Shown: positions 11,901-26,900 of the stretch, one piece after another
Layout of the letters: each line of letters opens with the position of its first letter
Position numbering within the stretch: the stretch's first letter is position 1
Assembly: GCA_964016885.1 (NCBI GenBank)
Contig: OZ024748.1
Location: 29,647,443-29,711,442 of the forward strand
Length of the DNA: 64,000 nucleotides
Origin: Eledone cirrhosa
Taxonomy: Eukaryota > Mollusca > Cephalopoda > Octopoda > Eledonidae
Direction of reading: 5' to 3'
The notes under the pieces: model-generated
What the model was told of the DNA's origin: nothing
Database searches by the model: none
The model's input: only the letters and a program-made list of their open reading frames with translations
Program-made: the position numbers and the translations under genes

Positions 11901-14900
11901 CATTCTAAACAGGCTGTGATTTTCTTTTACATTCAGTAACATCTGTATTCTCATCAGAATTTATGAACTCTTAATCTAAAAACATGTTTAATTCAAATGT
12001 TTATAGTATCTTTACTAGTTGACAGATCATTCTGTGTTCATTAACACTTAATTCTTTAATGATTTAGCAGAGAACATCTAAATAAGTGTTTTGTTAATTC
12101 AAATGTTTATAGTATCTTTATTAGTGAACAGATCATTGTAAAAAATTGCAGTAAATTAGTTACAGATTATAATTTTTATATCTGATGCAGTCATAGGAAT
12201 GTCTTGCTAATGTACCATCATCATAATTTAATGCCTGTCCTCCTTGCTTGTGTTATGATCAAGATCCTTGCTATTTTTGTTACAGTCATCTGAAATCATT
12301 TCAAGTTGTTGGATGAATGAAATGCATGCATTAAGCTTCAGACCAATTGATTGAAGATATTCTGAGGCTTTTACATAATGCTCAGATAATTGTATGCCTT
12401 AAATGAGTCTCATTTAACAATTTCTTTACAATATTTCTAATGAAAAATACTGCCTATGATTTTCAAGTCATTTTGAAAATAATCAAAAATTTGAAGGCAT
12501 TTAGAAATGTAATTGACTTTCTTATTCAAAATATAACTTTCTTGTTCAAAATATAAATTAAGTTTCTTACATAAAATTATTAAGCTGATGGTTGGAACAG
12601 AACTTACCAATGGTTCTTGCATAAATGTGGTTGGTGTTAGGAAGGGTATCCAGCCGTAGAAACCAAACCAAAATACAGGTCTGTATGAGCAAGGCATGGT
12701 CTCCTGATCCAACTTGTTTCATAATGTGATGACCCATCTAATCTATGGAAGTGTGGAAAATGGATGTTAAACAATGAGTTTAGTTTCAATATTTTCCAAT
12801 TCAAAACTGGCCCATAAACTGACTCACATAATTTCTCAGAATAATATAGAATCAATTCAGTTAGATTTTGATATTGTGATAAAATTCTGGCCTGTTCAGC
12901 AGTTATTAATTTTGGGGGGCATGGGTGGGATATGTGATGAACTGATGACATAGATCTGATACTGCTAATTTCATATGGTCATCATAAATAATTTAGATAA
13001 AAATAAATCTGTTGTTTGTTTATCATCATTACAACAAGCATTTTAAGGCAATTTTCCTTGCTTAAGTAGGAGTTAGATTTGTGGAGGACTGATGACAACC
13101 TTCTTTTATCTTCAGCACCTCCTTCACTAAGCCCCTGGATTTCATTTCCTCCTCCATCTTTAGCCATATTTATCATGGTCTTCCTCTTTCTCTAGTACCT
13201 TCCACATCCATTACCATAACTCCTCTCACCTAGTTTCACTTTCTTCATCCATCTCACTTTACAATATCCACCTGGCTTTATTCCCTTCATCCAGTCACTT
13301 TGGTCCTTCCTCAACACGACACAACCATCTCATTCCATTTCTCTTCACAACACCCATCATTGAGTTTATTCTCATCCTCCTCTGCAATTCATTGTCTGTC
13401 TTCCTCTCTCTCTCTCTGAGTAATGTGCCCCTAATCCACATTAGTGTCGAAAAATTTCTGCATTCTTTCTAGAGCAGCAAAAGATCAAAACCAAGCCTTG
13501 ATCAAAGCACTGGAACAACAAGGTCACGATTCTTTGGTTAACTAAACCACAAGGTTGCATAGCAAAAGGCAGAAAGTGTTCAGTACATATCACATTCTAA
13601 AGTAAAACTGACCCAACAAAGTTCATCTAGATTGAAAACAGCCACATATCTGAGAGAGAAACATACATACTTGATATAGTGACATAAAAGAAAAATAGCT
13701 TTGACAACACACACACACACACACACATGCACTCACACAGAGTTATTGTTGTACTGACATACACATTAGTTTTATGATAATTAGCATTAGTTGGTATTTG
13801 TACCTTGTTCCTCTTAATCCTGTGTTTGTCTTTCGTTTCTGACCATTGATCCGACAAAAATCTTCCAGTTGACATTACTATGAGGGGGAAGAGGTTAGCA
13901 AAATTGTTAGGACATTGGACAGAATGGCTTTTTATGTTCTGAGGTCAAATCCTATAGAGGTGAAAATTACCTTTTATTCTTCCATGGCTGATAAAATAAA
14001 GCACTAGTTAAGTAAGTAGTGGATTTGACTTTTCCCTTCCCTCAAATTGCTGGCCTTGTACCAATGTTAGAAAGAATTGTTGCAGCTATTTAAGGGTTGG
14101 GAATTGGCAAAATCCTTTGAGCATCAGACAAAATGCTTTATAGTATTTCTTTCAGCTCTTTATGTTCTGAGTTCAAATCCTGTTACGGTTGGTTTCAGAT
14201 TTGGTATCAAAAGAGTTAAATAAGTCTAAGTAGAGAATTGTGGTTTTGGTCTATCAATGTACAGCACTGAACTTTGGTTTTTGTGTGTTTTGTTGTAGTT
14301 AACCCCCAGTTCACCAGGCTTATAATCCAAGTTATTTCTGCTTAAGCTGTGTCATAGTTCATGACCACACAGAAACTCATTTTTAAAAAAGCATGACACA
14401 ATATGTCATGTTTGAATGTAAGCCTGGCTGGCTTAAACATATTTTATAATGTTGTCAAATTATAAAAAGTCATTTACCAGATCATATAATGATGATATTT
14501 TTGTTTGGCAAAGAAGTGCAAGCAGTTTTTCTTTGTTTGCTGGCTATGGCAAAAGATGTAGTATGGTAGATGAAATTGAAAAAGAATGAGGACAGACATT
14601 TTCTTTTTTGACCCAAGCCCATATCAACTTGCAGTTGGTGATATAACCAAGACATTAGAGCATTGGACAAAATGCTTTGCTGTATTTATTCAGGCTTTCT
14701 GTGCTCTGAGTTCAAATCCTGCCAAAATTAACTTTGCCTCTCATTCATTTGTGGTTGATAAAATAAAATACAAGTCTGGAGTGATGAATTCGAGGAATTT
14801 TCAGAGCATTGGACAAGGTGCCTTGTGTTATTTGTTCTGGCTCTCTGTATTCAGAATTCAAATCCTATCAGTCAATAAAGTACATTGTTAGGTAGTGAGG

Positions 14901-17900
14901 TTGATATATTATAATTGACTGTGTCCTCTGCTTGAATTTCTCGTACACTAAATTATTATTAATATTACTGTTTTAGGTTAATTTTTTATGCTGACACTGG
15001 TTGATCAGGTTGTTCTGAGATAAGACAAATCAGATGACCGCATCCTGCTCAGACAATTTTGGCATGATTTCTAAAGCTGGATGTACTTCCTAATGCCAAT
15101 CACTTTATAGCAAATTGGATAGAATACTTTGTGGTATTTATTTCGATTCTCTTCCCTCTGAGTTCAAATCCTGCCAAGGTCAACTTTACCTTTCCTTCAT
15201 TCAAGGTTGATAAAAAAAGCACCAGTCTAGTACTGGGACTATATCTCTTTCACTTTCTGTCTATCCTTCTCTGGAAGAAATCTGCTGTGTTCAGACCTGG
15301 AGAGGGGATGGGCTCCGCCAGGTTTTAAAAAATGCCTTGAAATGCTTTAAGCCGATACAACATCCCCTAGCTCCCTCGGGAGTTACAGGACAAATGAAAA
15401 GAAAATGGCTATATTTACTATAGTGTATGACTATATTTACTGTAGTGTATGGCTTATATTTACCCTAATGTATGTCTAAATTACCATAGTGTATGTCTAT
15501 ATGTACTGTAGGGTATTACTATATTTACCATAGGGCATGTCTATATGTACTGTAGTGCATGTCTATATGTACAGTAGTATATGTCTATATTTTCTCTAGT
15601 GTATGTCTATATTTTCTCTAGTGTATGTCTATTTGTACTGTAGTGTATGTCTATATGTACTGTAGTGTATGTTTATATGCTGATTAAGTTGATTTCAATG
15701 CATTACTGGTGCTTTACTTTATCAACCCTTTAAGGATGAAAGGGAAATCTAACTGTGGCAGGATTTTAACTCAGAATGTAAAAGGATGTAACTATATGCC
15801 ACAAAGCATGTTTTGCAATGCTCTACTGATTCGACCAATCCACCAGGTTAATGAAACAACATATCTTACATCCATAATGTTTTATATTCAGTATTTATGT
15901 CAGTATTTATTGTTCTTAGCTCTCAAGTTATTTTCTACACAATATTTGGAGTGAGTTCACCCAGTTTTGATATGGCAATTGTTAGCATATCAATGTCCTC
16001 TTCCTTCCTCTCTTTCTCTTCCATGAATTATATAATCGTGGTCTTTGTTATGATATAATGGTGTATTAAGGTAGGTGGAGATGTGTAAGGTGTTCTATAC
16101 AGATTTTGTTACCTGGCAGTATAAATAAATATAAAAGCACATTAAAAAATATATATACATCACTGATAATACCTTACTGGCACCACTCATGTAAGGTAAT
16201 TATTTAAGCACCATGGAGATTATAATTAACAGCACTAGGGTTAGAGCTTCTAACTACACTGCCAAGGAGCAGGGAGGGTCAGTGAATAATGGATGGGTTG
16301 TCTCTGAGACAGAAAAATATAAAGAACTCAGTTTTGTCCTGCAGAAGAGCCATTAAAATTGGGAGGACTGTTAGGGTGCTGGAGAAAAGAAAGAAGCTGT
16401 GTTATCTGTTTGAGGAAAGTGGTACGCTGATCCTTGTGACCCAAGAACACGGGATCCTACATGATGAGCCCATAAAGAGAGCGATGATTGGAAGGAGGAG
16501 CCAGCTCATCAGCTAATGTTGCAGTAGGAGGAGTGGGGCTTGTTTTGAGTGTAAGAGCCAACCTATTAGTGAGGGAGATTATACCTGTCTCCCCGAGAGT
16601 TTTGAATGTTATCTTCAATGGAGACCCAAGGATGACAGTCATCGCAGCCTATAGTCCAACTGAGGGGGACAGTGATGAGAGTGCAGAGGAGTTCCATGAG
16701 GAAGTGTGTTCACCATACAAGCTCACAACATCCTGCTTGTTCTGGGTGACTTCAATGCACATCTGAGTAAGGAGAGTAGTGAAGATCCCTGCTGGTACTT
16801 CCATGACAATATCAACTGAAACAGGAGACTACTGAGGGACACCCTGCTGGAGGCGAACCTGATGGCAACCAACCTAAGGTTTAGGAAGAAGCTGGGGAAG
16901 ATATGGACCTACATCTCTGATATGCATCTGACCAAGTCCCAGATTGATTTCATTCTGGTGAGGAGGAAGTGGCAGAATAGTATTCTGAACACAGAACCCT
17001 ACAGTTATTTCAGTACATTGGGCAGTGGTCACTGGCTTATGAGTGAGGTCTAGGAGAGTTTAAAAAAGAGTAAGGCTAAGCCATGGAGAGCTATCTGTGA
17101 CCGGGGAGCTATCAAGGAAGATAAGTTACAGGAGAGGTGCACAGGTGAGCGAATTAGCAGCGGAGGTGGGTGTTCGGAAAGTACAATAACTAGGGTAAGA
17201 ACGGGATGGAAGAAGTTCAGAGAGTTACTGCTAGCTGCAAAAGGCTTTTCCTTCAAAATGAAAGGCAGACTGTATGATGCGTGTATACGAACAGCAATGT
17301 TACATGGTAGTGAGATCTAGGCGCTGTCTGTAGAAGTTTTGCGCAAATTAGAAAGAAACGAAGCTTGCATGCTCCGATGGATGTGTAACAGTAATATACG
17401 TGAACGGCAAAGCATAAATGAACTGAGAGAGAGACTGAGCATAAGAGGAATCAAATGCTGTGTGCAGGAGAGGAGGTTACGTTGGTATGGACATGTGATG
17501 TGTATGAAGGATGACAGCTGCATAAAAAGGTGCAGAGCACTAGAAGTCGATGGAAGCCGCGGAGTGGGGAGACCCAAGAAGACCCGGGATGAGGTGATAA
17601 AAGCCGACCTTATCCAATTGCACCTCTCAAGGGCGATGACACACGACCATGACCTCTGGCGTCATGCAGTAATACAGAAGACCAGACCCCCCATAGGTAC
17701 AAGCCGAAGCTGAAGCATATAGACAATATGCCCCCACCCGCTCTCACTGCAAATTGGTCGTGGAGGTGTCACGGCAAAAAGCACCCAGTACTCACTGTAA
17801 ATGAGGTTGGTGTTAGGAAGGGCATCCAGCTGTAGAAATCAAGCCAGAATCAGTTCCTGTATAAGCAAGACAAGATCAGCCGACTGGACACTGCCCACAA

Positions 17901-20900
17901 CAGGACAACCCGTCTAACCCATGCTAGCGTGGAAGAATGGACGTAAAACGGTGATGATGATGATATATGTATATGTGTATATATAAATATATAGCTATAT
18001 GTATGTATATATATATGTATGTGTATATATGTATGTATATATGTGTGTATGTATATGTATATGTATGTATGTGTATATATATATGTGTGTGTGTTTATAT
18101 AGGGAAAAGCAGATGTAAAATGAAAAAAAAAATGTATGTAATTGTATATATGTATGTATGTATGTATGTATGTGTGTGTGTGTATGTATGTATGTATGTA
18201 TGTTTATGTATTTACACACACATACAGAAACACATGGGTAAGCAAGGAGAGAGACAGCAGAGACTGACTAGCGAGGAAAAGATTTGAATTTCTTCAAATA
18301 GCAGTCCACTACTAGGTCATGAGGTAAAAGAATGGGGGTATCAAAGGAATGGTTATTTTGGCTCCACTGATCTCACATGTTACAAAGTGCACCATGCATT
18401 TTATTGTGGTATTAGCAATAGGGATGTTGTCACATGTTTTTCACTAATCGCTTTATAGAGGGGACTGGGTGTGTATTCATTACCAACTCTAGAGAGGTTG
18501 TTACCTCTTTGACACAACTAAAGAGTCCTATCGACCAGTTTTTTGGTATGGTTTCTACTGCTGGAACCACTTCTAACTAAGGCTTCTGTGATGAAGCTGA
18601 AATTACAAAGGATAAGAAAGGCATCTTTCTTCTTTTTTTTTACATGGTATGTCTGTGATGTAGCTTAATTTTAGGGAATAAAAATTAGTTCTCAATTTCT
18701 ATTTTTCTCAGGAAAACAATGATGACAATCATTATCTTCGTTTTTACATCCATTTTTCCATTCTTGTGTGGGTTGGATGGGTGCTTTTCAGCACAGCATC
18801 TCTCCACACATTACATTCCTTCGTCATCTCAGTGATTTGAGACCACCTCCGCTCAGGTCTTCCTTGGTCTATCTCTACTTTGGCTTCCTTCCACTGGGAT
18901 TTCCTGGCACTTCTTCACCCAGCAATCATAATCTATGGTTATCAAATGCTAGTACCAATACAGTCATCTCTCTTGCACACCACTTCTGATTCCTCTTAAA
19001 CCCAGTTTTTCTCGGTTTATTCAAGCTCTGGCGTTCTCTCACATTTACAATAACAACAAAATCTAGCATGGTAATGATATATGATATTTGTGAATGAAGT
19101 GTAGTAGTAGTAATATTAATAGTAGTAGCAGCAGTAATTTCTCAAATTTTTAAACACATACATTCTTCTGTTAAAATAAGAGATTTCAGTTTGAAATTCT
19201 TCCAAACATTTTCAGATGTTTAGAAGCTTTAGATTAGCAATTTAGTTGAAAAATTCTGTTCAATGTTTCTGTGGAATGTCTGTGATTTGGTTCCTTTTCT
19301 CTAGTTTGGCATTGATTCAAACTGCACAGTTCAAATTGAGATAAAATTGTCAGCTTTACAGTGATCTCTTAGAGATCACTGTACAGTAATAATAAGTTAT
19401 CAGAAAATTGCGTGCACCATATAATTTTTCCTCCACATCCTGGCCATATATATCCTGTTTTTTAGAATAGGTACCTCATATCCCTGAATGTCATGAGAAG
19501 TGACTAAAAGAATTGGCTGTAAAACATTATCTCAAATGATGGTGATCTTCACTAGAGATCTCTGAAGAATATGTCAGTTTCTTGGCAAGGCCATTTCCGC
19601 CTAGTTTGCCACTATGCCATGTCCTGAACCCTTAACTGCAGATGGAGTCATAGAGGCACAGTCATGAGTTGGACATTTAAAACTTGGGAGAATCCATCCT
19701 TTGCCAGCTGATTTTATCTGAGAAAGAAAAAATCAATCAGACTGACTGGTGCTTAATTTTAAAAGGATGAAAAGCAAAGTTGATCTCGGTGGGATTAGAA
19801 CTCAGAGCACTGAATGCCACAAAAGATTCTATCTGATGAACAACACTGCCAAATCATTACATAGGTTACTAAATATAACCCCCCCCCCCCCAATCCCTCA
19901 TCCAGCCTATGGATCAAGGCATGATCCATGCCTTCAAGGCACTTTACACACTGAACCTTTTCCAACCTTGTGGACGCAATGGACTCTGATGAGAATTTCA
20001 AGTTAAAGGATATTGGCGTAACTTCATGATTGCAATGTACCTGTCAGTCATCCAAGCTGCTCTTAAGGCCTCATCGGATGCTGGAAGAAGGCATGGCCAG
20101 AGTGTGTCCAGGACTACAAGGATTTCTCACCTGAAGAAATTCAGCACGAGGCTGTCGACAATGCGGTGAGACTGGGAAAGGTACTTGGTGGCGAAGGTTT
20201 TGACGATATCATGCAAGATGAGGTCAACCTCATTGATGTCCACTCTGAAGCCCTGATGGACGAGGATTTGTTGGAGTTAACAAAGTCTGCCAGCGAAGAA
20301 GAGGAGGAAGTGCCAGAGGAAGAGGAGGAGTAGGGCTTGACAATGGAACATCTGTCCAACCTTTTGAGGACAGCAAAGGAGTTGCAAGGGAAGGCAGAAG
20401 CATGGGATCCTATATGGTTTGGTCTCTCCAATTTAAAAATGCCATCGATGCTGCCATGCAGACAAATAAAACTCTCCTCACCACCATGAAGAAACAGCGA
20501 CAGCAACTTCCCATCACAATGTTCGTCAAGCACACCAAGAAAACCTTGTACAAAGATACCACATCTGCTGAAATGCCTGCAGAAGAGGTGCCACCTGAGG
20601 AGCTTTATATCCTCTGCCTTACTGTGCAGTCATTATCTTCATTATTTTGATCATCAAAATTACCTTCAATCAATATCATTCATTATTGGTGAGTACCCAT
20701 ACATTTTACAGTATTTTTTATTAAAGACTGCAAAAGCATTTCCATGGGCAATGGCCGGCGACACCCACTGCAACAGCCACCCCACCTTGTGGGGCTCCTG
20801 ACGTTCCTATATATAATATAAAAGATTGGAACTCCCATCATCCTTTTGAGAAACCTCAACCAGCTATATCTCTGCAATGGGACATGCTTAACAGTCAGGG

Positions 20901-23900
20901 GGAAGATGAACCACCTCCTAGAAGGTCACTATTCTTGGAGGCAATCATCAAGGAGAAAATGCATTTATTCCCAAGATTCCTCTAATCCCTTCCTGTACCG
21001 AGCTGCCGTTCAAATTCTCAAGACTTCAATTACCTGTTAGAGTCAGTTTTGCTATGAGCATAAATAAAGCTCAGAGTTTCAAAGTTGTAGGATTGAATAC
21101 AAGAGAATCATTTTTTAACCTTGTACTGTAAACCAAACAACACATCCAATACAGTCGTTTTCTTTTACAGGTCTTCTCTCATCATCTATTTACCCAGGCA
21201 AAGCCGGGTGTGTCAACTACTTTATTATAAGAACTCATTGTTATGAACAAATACCATCTTAATAATTGTTTCTATTGGCACAAGGCCAGCAATTACTCCA
21301 GTACATTACTGGTACTTTATTTTATTGACCCCGTAAGGATGAAAGGCAAAGTGAACCTCAGCAGGATTGGAACTCACACCATAAAGGGGCGTAACTCTAA
21401 GCTGCAAAGCATGGCGTCCGACCTTCTACTGATACTGCCAATCCCCCGCCCTATTAAATACCATCTTAATAATGAAATAATTAGGCATACTAATGCTAAT
21501 AAGTAGTCATGCTGCAACACTACATAGTTTAGTCATTAGGCTGTGGCCATGCTAGAACACTACATAGATTTAGTTATTAGACTGTGGCCATGCTGGAACA
21601 CTACATAGATTCAGTTATTGGACTGTGGCCCATGCTGGAACACTACATAGATTCAGTCATTAGACTGTGGCCATGCTGGAACACTCCATAGATTTAGTTA
21701 TTAAACTGTGGCCATGCTGGAACACTATATAGATTCAGTCATTAGACTGTGGCCATGCTGGAACACTCCATATATTTAGTCATTAAACTGTGGCCATGCT
21801 GGAACACTACATAGATTTAGTCATTAGACTGTGGCCATGCTGGAACACTACATAGATTTAGTTATTAAACTGTGGCCATGCTGGAACACTACATAGATTT
21901 AGTCATTAAACTGTGGCCATGCTGGAACACTACATAGATTTAGTCATTAAACTGTGGCCATGCTGGAACACTACATAGATTTAGTCATTAAACTGTGGCC
22001 ATGCTGGAACACTACATAGATTTAGTTGATCATATTGATCCCATTGCCTTGGTGTTCAAACTAATTTAAAAAAAGAAGTTAGAGAACTTTATTGAATATT
22101 GTAAGTTTGTGTTTGGAACATACCTTAAAGTATTCTGAGGTAATATTATGATGGAAAGTTTTAGTTTAAAGTCGATGGAAGCCTTGGAGTGGGGAGACTC
22201 AGTAAGACTTGGGATGAGGTGATAAAAACTGACCTTGCCTAAATGTACCTCTCAAAGGTGATGACACAGGACTGAGATCTCTAGTGTTACGCAGTACTCT
22301 GAAGACCCGACTTCCCACAAGCACAGGCCAAAGCTGAAGCATGTATACAGTATGCCCCACCCCACTCTCTCATACATCTCCCATGAGGACAGGCCGAAGT
22401 ATGCACACTGTAAAGTGGTTGTGTAGATGTCACAACAAAAAGCACCCAGCCCACACTGTAAAGTGGTTGTGTAGGCGCCACAACAAAAAGTACCCAGTCC
22501 ACATTGTAAAGTGGTCATGTAGGTGCCACAGCAAAAAGCACCCAGTACTCACTGTAAATAAGGTTGGTGTTAGGAAGGGCATCCAGCTGTAGAAACCAAG
22601 CCAAAATCAGTTCTGTATGAGTAAGACAAGGTCACCCGACCTGGCATTGCTCACAACAGGACAACTCGTCTAACCCATGCTAGCGTGGAAGAATGAACGT
22701 AAAACAGTGATGATGATGATTGGTACCCTCCCATGGAAAGGGAGCGAAGAGGACATCACATAATGAACTGGCAGCAGACAATTGATATGGACCTGAAACC
22801 CATCAACAAAAGTTGGAACAATGTAGTGATAGATGCAACTAATTGAAAACAGTAATGAAAGAAAGGATTAAGTTGTTAAGTCATTGAGAAAAACATAAAC
22901 TCCTATCTATATAGACCAGAGGGTATGGCACATGCCATGGTTCCCACTTGGACTAGGAGCACTTTCTGTTAAAGCCAGATAAGCTGTCGTTGGAAAATGA
23001 AAAAAAAAAACTTCTTCAGATGTATGATTTGTCTTTGATTATCATGGATGAGAAGCACTGGTGGCTGAATCGTTAAAACATTTATATAAATTATTGTGGT
23101 TGGGCAGGGACGCAATTTCACTGCTTGCCATAAGCGCTGTTTTCCTTAATTATGCCTCTGCTTCTAAGCCTTGTACTTATGTAATAAAAAAAAATGTGTA
23201 TGAAGTCAGTTTTCTGAATATCTTATCAATAAATCTGATTCTACAGCAGCAGCTGAACAGAAACAGTAGCAACAACAGAGCCAATGCTGTATTGGTCAGT
23301 TTTGATTAACTTTGCTATTACATAAATGTTTACTTAATGCACCAATAATTTATATAAATGTTCTAGCTTCTCAATATAAAAGATAGTTTAAAAAAAAAAT
23401 TATTTTTCATCTTTTATGTGTTGTTGATATAATCAGTATCACCAGGTTTGTTTTTATATGGGTTGGATGGGTCTTCCTCAACACAGCACCGCACTACCCA
23501 TTGCATTCCTTCATGCCATTTCTTTTACAAGGTTCAACTTTCTGAAAACCACCATTCACCAATTCTCTCTCTCTCAAGTGGTGGGTTGGAATTGTTACCA
23601 GCACTAGACACTGACAATTGCATTCTGAGTTCCAATTCCACTCTTCTGCGCATGGGACCACAAAAGATTAACAAAGCTGCAATGGGTAGATGTCTGTTAC
23701 TGCAGTTGAATGATGATGATGATGAACAGGAGGTTTATTTCATGTATTATATCCTGTACGAGCAAGACACGGTCACCTGATCTGACTTGTTTCACAACAT
23801 CAGAACAACTTGTCTAGCCCATGCTAGCATGGAAAATGGATGTTAAAATGATGATGATGATAATGATCCTCGTTATTTTTAAAGTCAGTCAAATTCAGGC

Positions 23901-26900
23901 CAGCATGGAAAGTGGATGTAAAATGATGATGATGCTAGTGTATAATTTGAGGGTAGATTTCTAGCAAGTTGAGTGTAGAGCTATTTGGAAGCTCCTATGT
24001 TTGCTTTCTAAAATCTTCTATGTCTTAAATCAGCTTCTTTCATATTACAGATATTTCTACTTTTATCAATTTTATTAATACTACTATCCTATGTTGGGAT
24101 CCAGTTGATAAGGAAAAAAGCTGACACAGATGAATGCTATACAGGTAAGTTGCCCTGTTTTGGTTTATTTCTCTTCTGAAAAAGTTTCGCCCAACCCATG
24201 CCAGCCTGGAATGGTCCACCTAAAACCAATGATGATAGAGAGAGAGAGTTGTTTTCTTTTTACTAGTTATTTTAGTACGCGGCATGTATCATTAGCCAGT
24301 ATTGATCTGTAGATATACTATTTCACATATACTGATCTCTTATACATAATATATACTATATGTACCCAGCTTTGCCCGGGTAAAAAGGATAAGAGAAGAC
24401 AGGTAGAAAAGAAAACAACTGTATTGAGTGCATTGTCTGGTTTACAGTATGAGGCGAGACCGTAGTGTGTGTGTGTGTTTGTGTGTGATGAAAAAAAAAA
24501 AAAAGAAACAGTAAAAGATCTTCCAGATACACTAGATTCTTTGTTTTACCATTCATGCATAGTTTATGAAGATTTCTAGGTGTTTCCACTCCGGAACAAC
24601 CTCCATGGGTAAAAAGTGATTCTTGTATTCAATCTTACAACTTTGAAACTCTGAGCCTGAGCTTTATTTATGGTCATAGTAAAACTGGTCTAACAGGAAA
24701 CTGAAGTTTTTAGAATTTGAATGGCAGCTCGATAGAGGTTAAGAGGAATCTTAATACTTTTTGTATCATCATCATCATTTTACAACTGTTTTCCATGCTA
24801 GCATGGGTTGGATAGGTTGTTACAGGAAGTATTTCAATCATATACAGAGTTGTGTCTTGGACATGACAACCTCCCTAGTGCTGGGGCCATAATAAAATGC
24901 ACTCAGTACACTCTGTAAAGTGGTTGGCATTAGAAAAGACATCCAGCTGAAGAAACCATGACAAAACTTGTATGTATGGACAGTAGCTCCTATTAAGATC
25001 TGGTGTTCTTGGTCCCTGTACAATCTCCCTACTCACTGCTACCGGGGCAGAGTTGGCCACCTACAGGAGTGAGTCCCATGAAATGAAATAGCTATTTCAA
25101 TTTTCAATACATCTTCCTTGCTAGCTTCTGAGGTAACGCTTTCTCTACTCTGTCCGCTGGCGCAACAAGGCAGCACCTTGGACTTGGGGTTCAGAATGCC
25201 AGAGAGTGTTCTTCATTCTCCAGACTCATATATTTGGTTATAGGTCACTGATTGTTAGCAAACATATTTTTTTCTGAAAATTTTAAAGCTTGAATCTGAT
25301 TTGTGTGCATACATACTCACACACTGTAACTGTACTACATTATACCAGAATGTGAAATATTTCAAAATAAAGTCTTATTTATGTTTCTTAGATTCTTCCT
25401 CTCATTTCTTCCAACAGGTGATGAAGACGTTTATGTTTACAAAATCTCGTAAGTAGCTTTCCATTCTACTCTTGTCTTAGTCCTGGCATGTATGTGTTTA
25501 CATGTGAATGTGTGTACTTGTGTGACTGTGTGTGTGTCCATGAGTGTTTGTATCTATATTTTGTATTCTGATATCAGATCCCACAATTTTCTATATACCC
25601 TTATGAAATAGTTTAAATATATGAATTCGACATGTGGTTTCCCATCATGTCCATTTCTTGCCTCCATACACACACTTGTCACAGTACCTAAGGAATATGT
25701 GAAAAAGCTGTAATGTAATAGGATTTCCTCCAACTCAGCAGTTTTCTTTTCTTATGTGGCCATCAACACTTCTAGCTTTAAAACTAAAAACCTATCGTTA
25801 TTGTATTTATAGTCAAAATCCTGTTAAATTTTGTTAATTAGTTCTCCAAAATTTAGTATAAAATATTTCTTGTGCATGAAAATTTGTATATTCTTAAAAG
25901 TAAACCCTACTAAAATGTTTCACAGCACTCCTACTAGCATCTGTAGATCTCCTTTTACAGTGTAGTGCATCCATGGACGTCTCCTGACCTACCCCCGCCG
26001 GCTCACCTTACCATGCCAACGTTGTGGGTTGGGTTTTGACCCCCCCCCCTCTTCCTCCTGTACAATATGTATATACTGTGTCTTTTACACATCTACTTTA
26101 CAGTGTGGGCTGGGTGCTTTTTGCATATTTTTTCCTGTTAGAATTTCTGTTTTAATTGTTATGTATTTTAATAACTAAGTATAATTAATGGTTTCTATTT
26201 AAAGCACAAGGAAAGGAGAAGGGGAAGTCGATTGTATTGATCTCAGTATTTGACTGGTACATTTTATCATTGAATCCTTGGCAGGATTTGAACTCAGAGT
26301 AGAGCACTGTAACATGCTAAAAAGCATTTTGTTCAATGTTAATCCATCACCATAATAATTAAGAAGAGTAATTAATAATAACAATAATAATTAATAATAA
26401 TAACAATAACAGAACAATATTATGATTGGAGTAAGATTCAATGTTTGAAGTATTTCAACATGTTGATGCAATAGATTAATGACTAGAAGTGAAAACAAAG
26501 GAATAGCTGACTATTATGATATTGCTATGTTTGTGTGTATTGTGAAGGCATATAATATGGCTTAATGGTTAGAGCATCCAACTCAAGACTTTATGATTGT
26601 GAGTTTAATTTCCAGCACAGTGGGAATTCCCTCTCTCCTCTCATCTCTCTTCTTCCCTCCTCTTATCTCTCTTCTCCCTTCCTCTGTTCTCTTCCCTTCT
26701 CTCACTTCTCCTCTCTCTTCTCTCTCCTCTTCTCCCCCTCCCCTCCCTCATCTCCACTTCCCTCTCTCTCCTCTCATGTCACTTGTTTTATTATTACAGA
26801 CTATTGCTGTGTACCCTGACCTTAGCCATATCTTTTGGTGCTGTCCTTTTGTTGCCCATCTCCATTGTCAGTAACGAAGTCTTGCTACTTTACCCAGACA

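Larger units (their letters stand above)
5026..24050 (+). other. LMBR1L: LMBR1L intron 1 (19.0 kb), repeat-rich
   Basis: This long first intron holds the repeats listed separately: hairpin element, SINEs, snap-back element, centre-deleted LINE, two minisatellites, Tigger and Helitron relics. The stretches 5700-7660, 10140-10680, 10850-11360, 11730-12610, 12780-13880 and 18220-19730 show no gene and no repeat I can name firmly. 13140-13420, 18720-19040 and 23440-23560 share wording around hydrophobic pyrimidine-rich text and may be old copies of one dispersed family. Confidence 0.8.
24145..25417 (+). other. LMBR1L: LMBR1L intron 2
   Basis: It holds a Helitron-helicase relic (24355-24760, minus) and a LINE-tail repeat. 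25010-25417 shows nothing recognisable. Confidence 0.8.
25449..26799 (+). other. LMBR1L: LMBR1L intron 3
   Basis: It holds a degenerate minus-strand SINE (26225-26345), the head of a tRNA-type SINE (26560-26622) and the pyrimidine tract before exon 4. The rest is unremarkable AT-rich sequence. Confidence 0.75.

Noticed and set aside
19359..19382. CAGTGATCTC-TTA-GAGATCACTG palindrome as an operator site
   Set aside because: Short palindromes of this size are expected by chance here and there is no nearby promoter.
20141..20533. 130-codon minus-strand ORF
   Set aside because: It is the antisense shadow of the Tigger/pogo relic on the + strand.
21508..22027. CRISPR-like array
   Set aside because: Units of 41 bp are contiguous with no unique spacers; this is a eukaryotic minisatellite.
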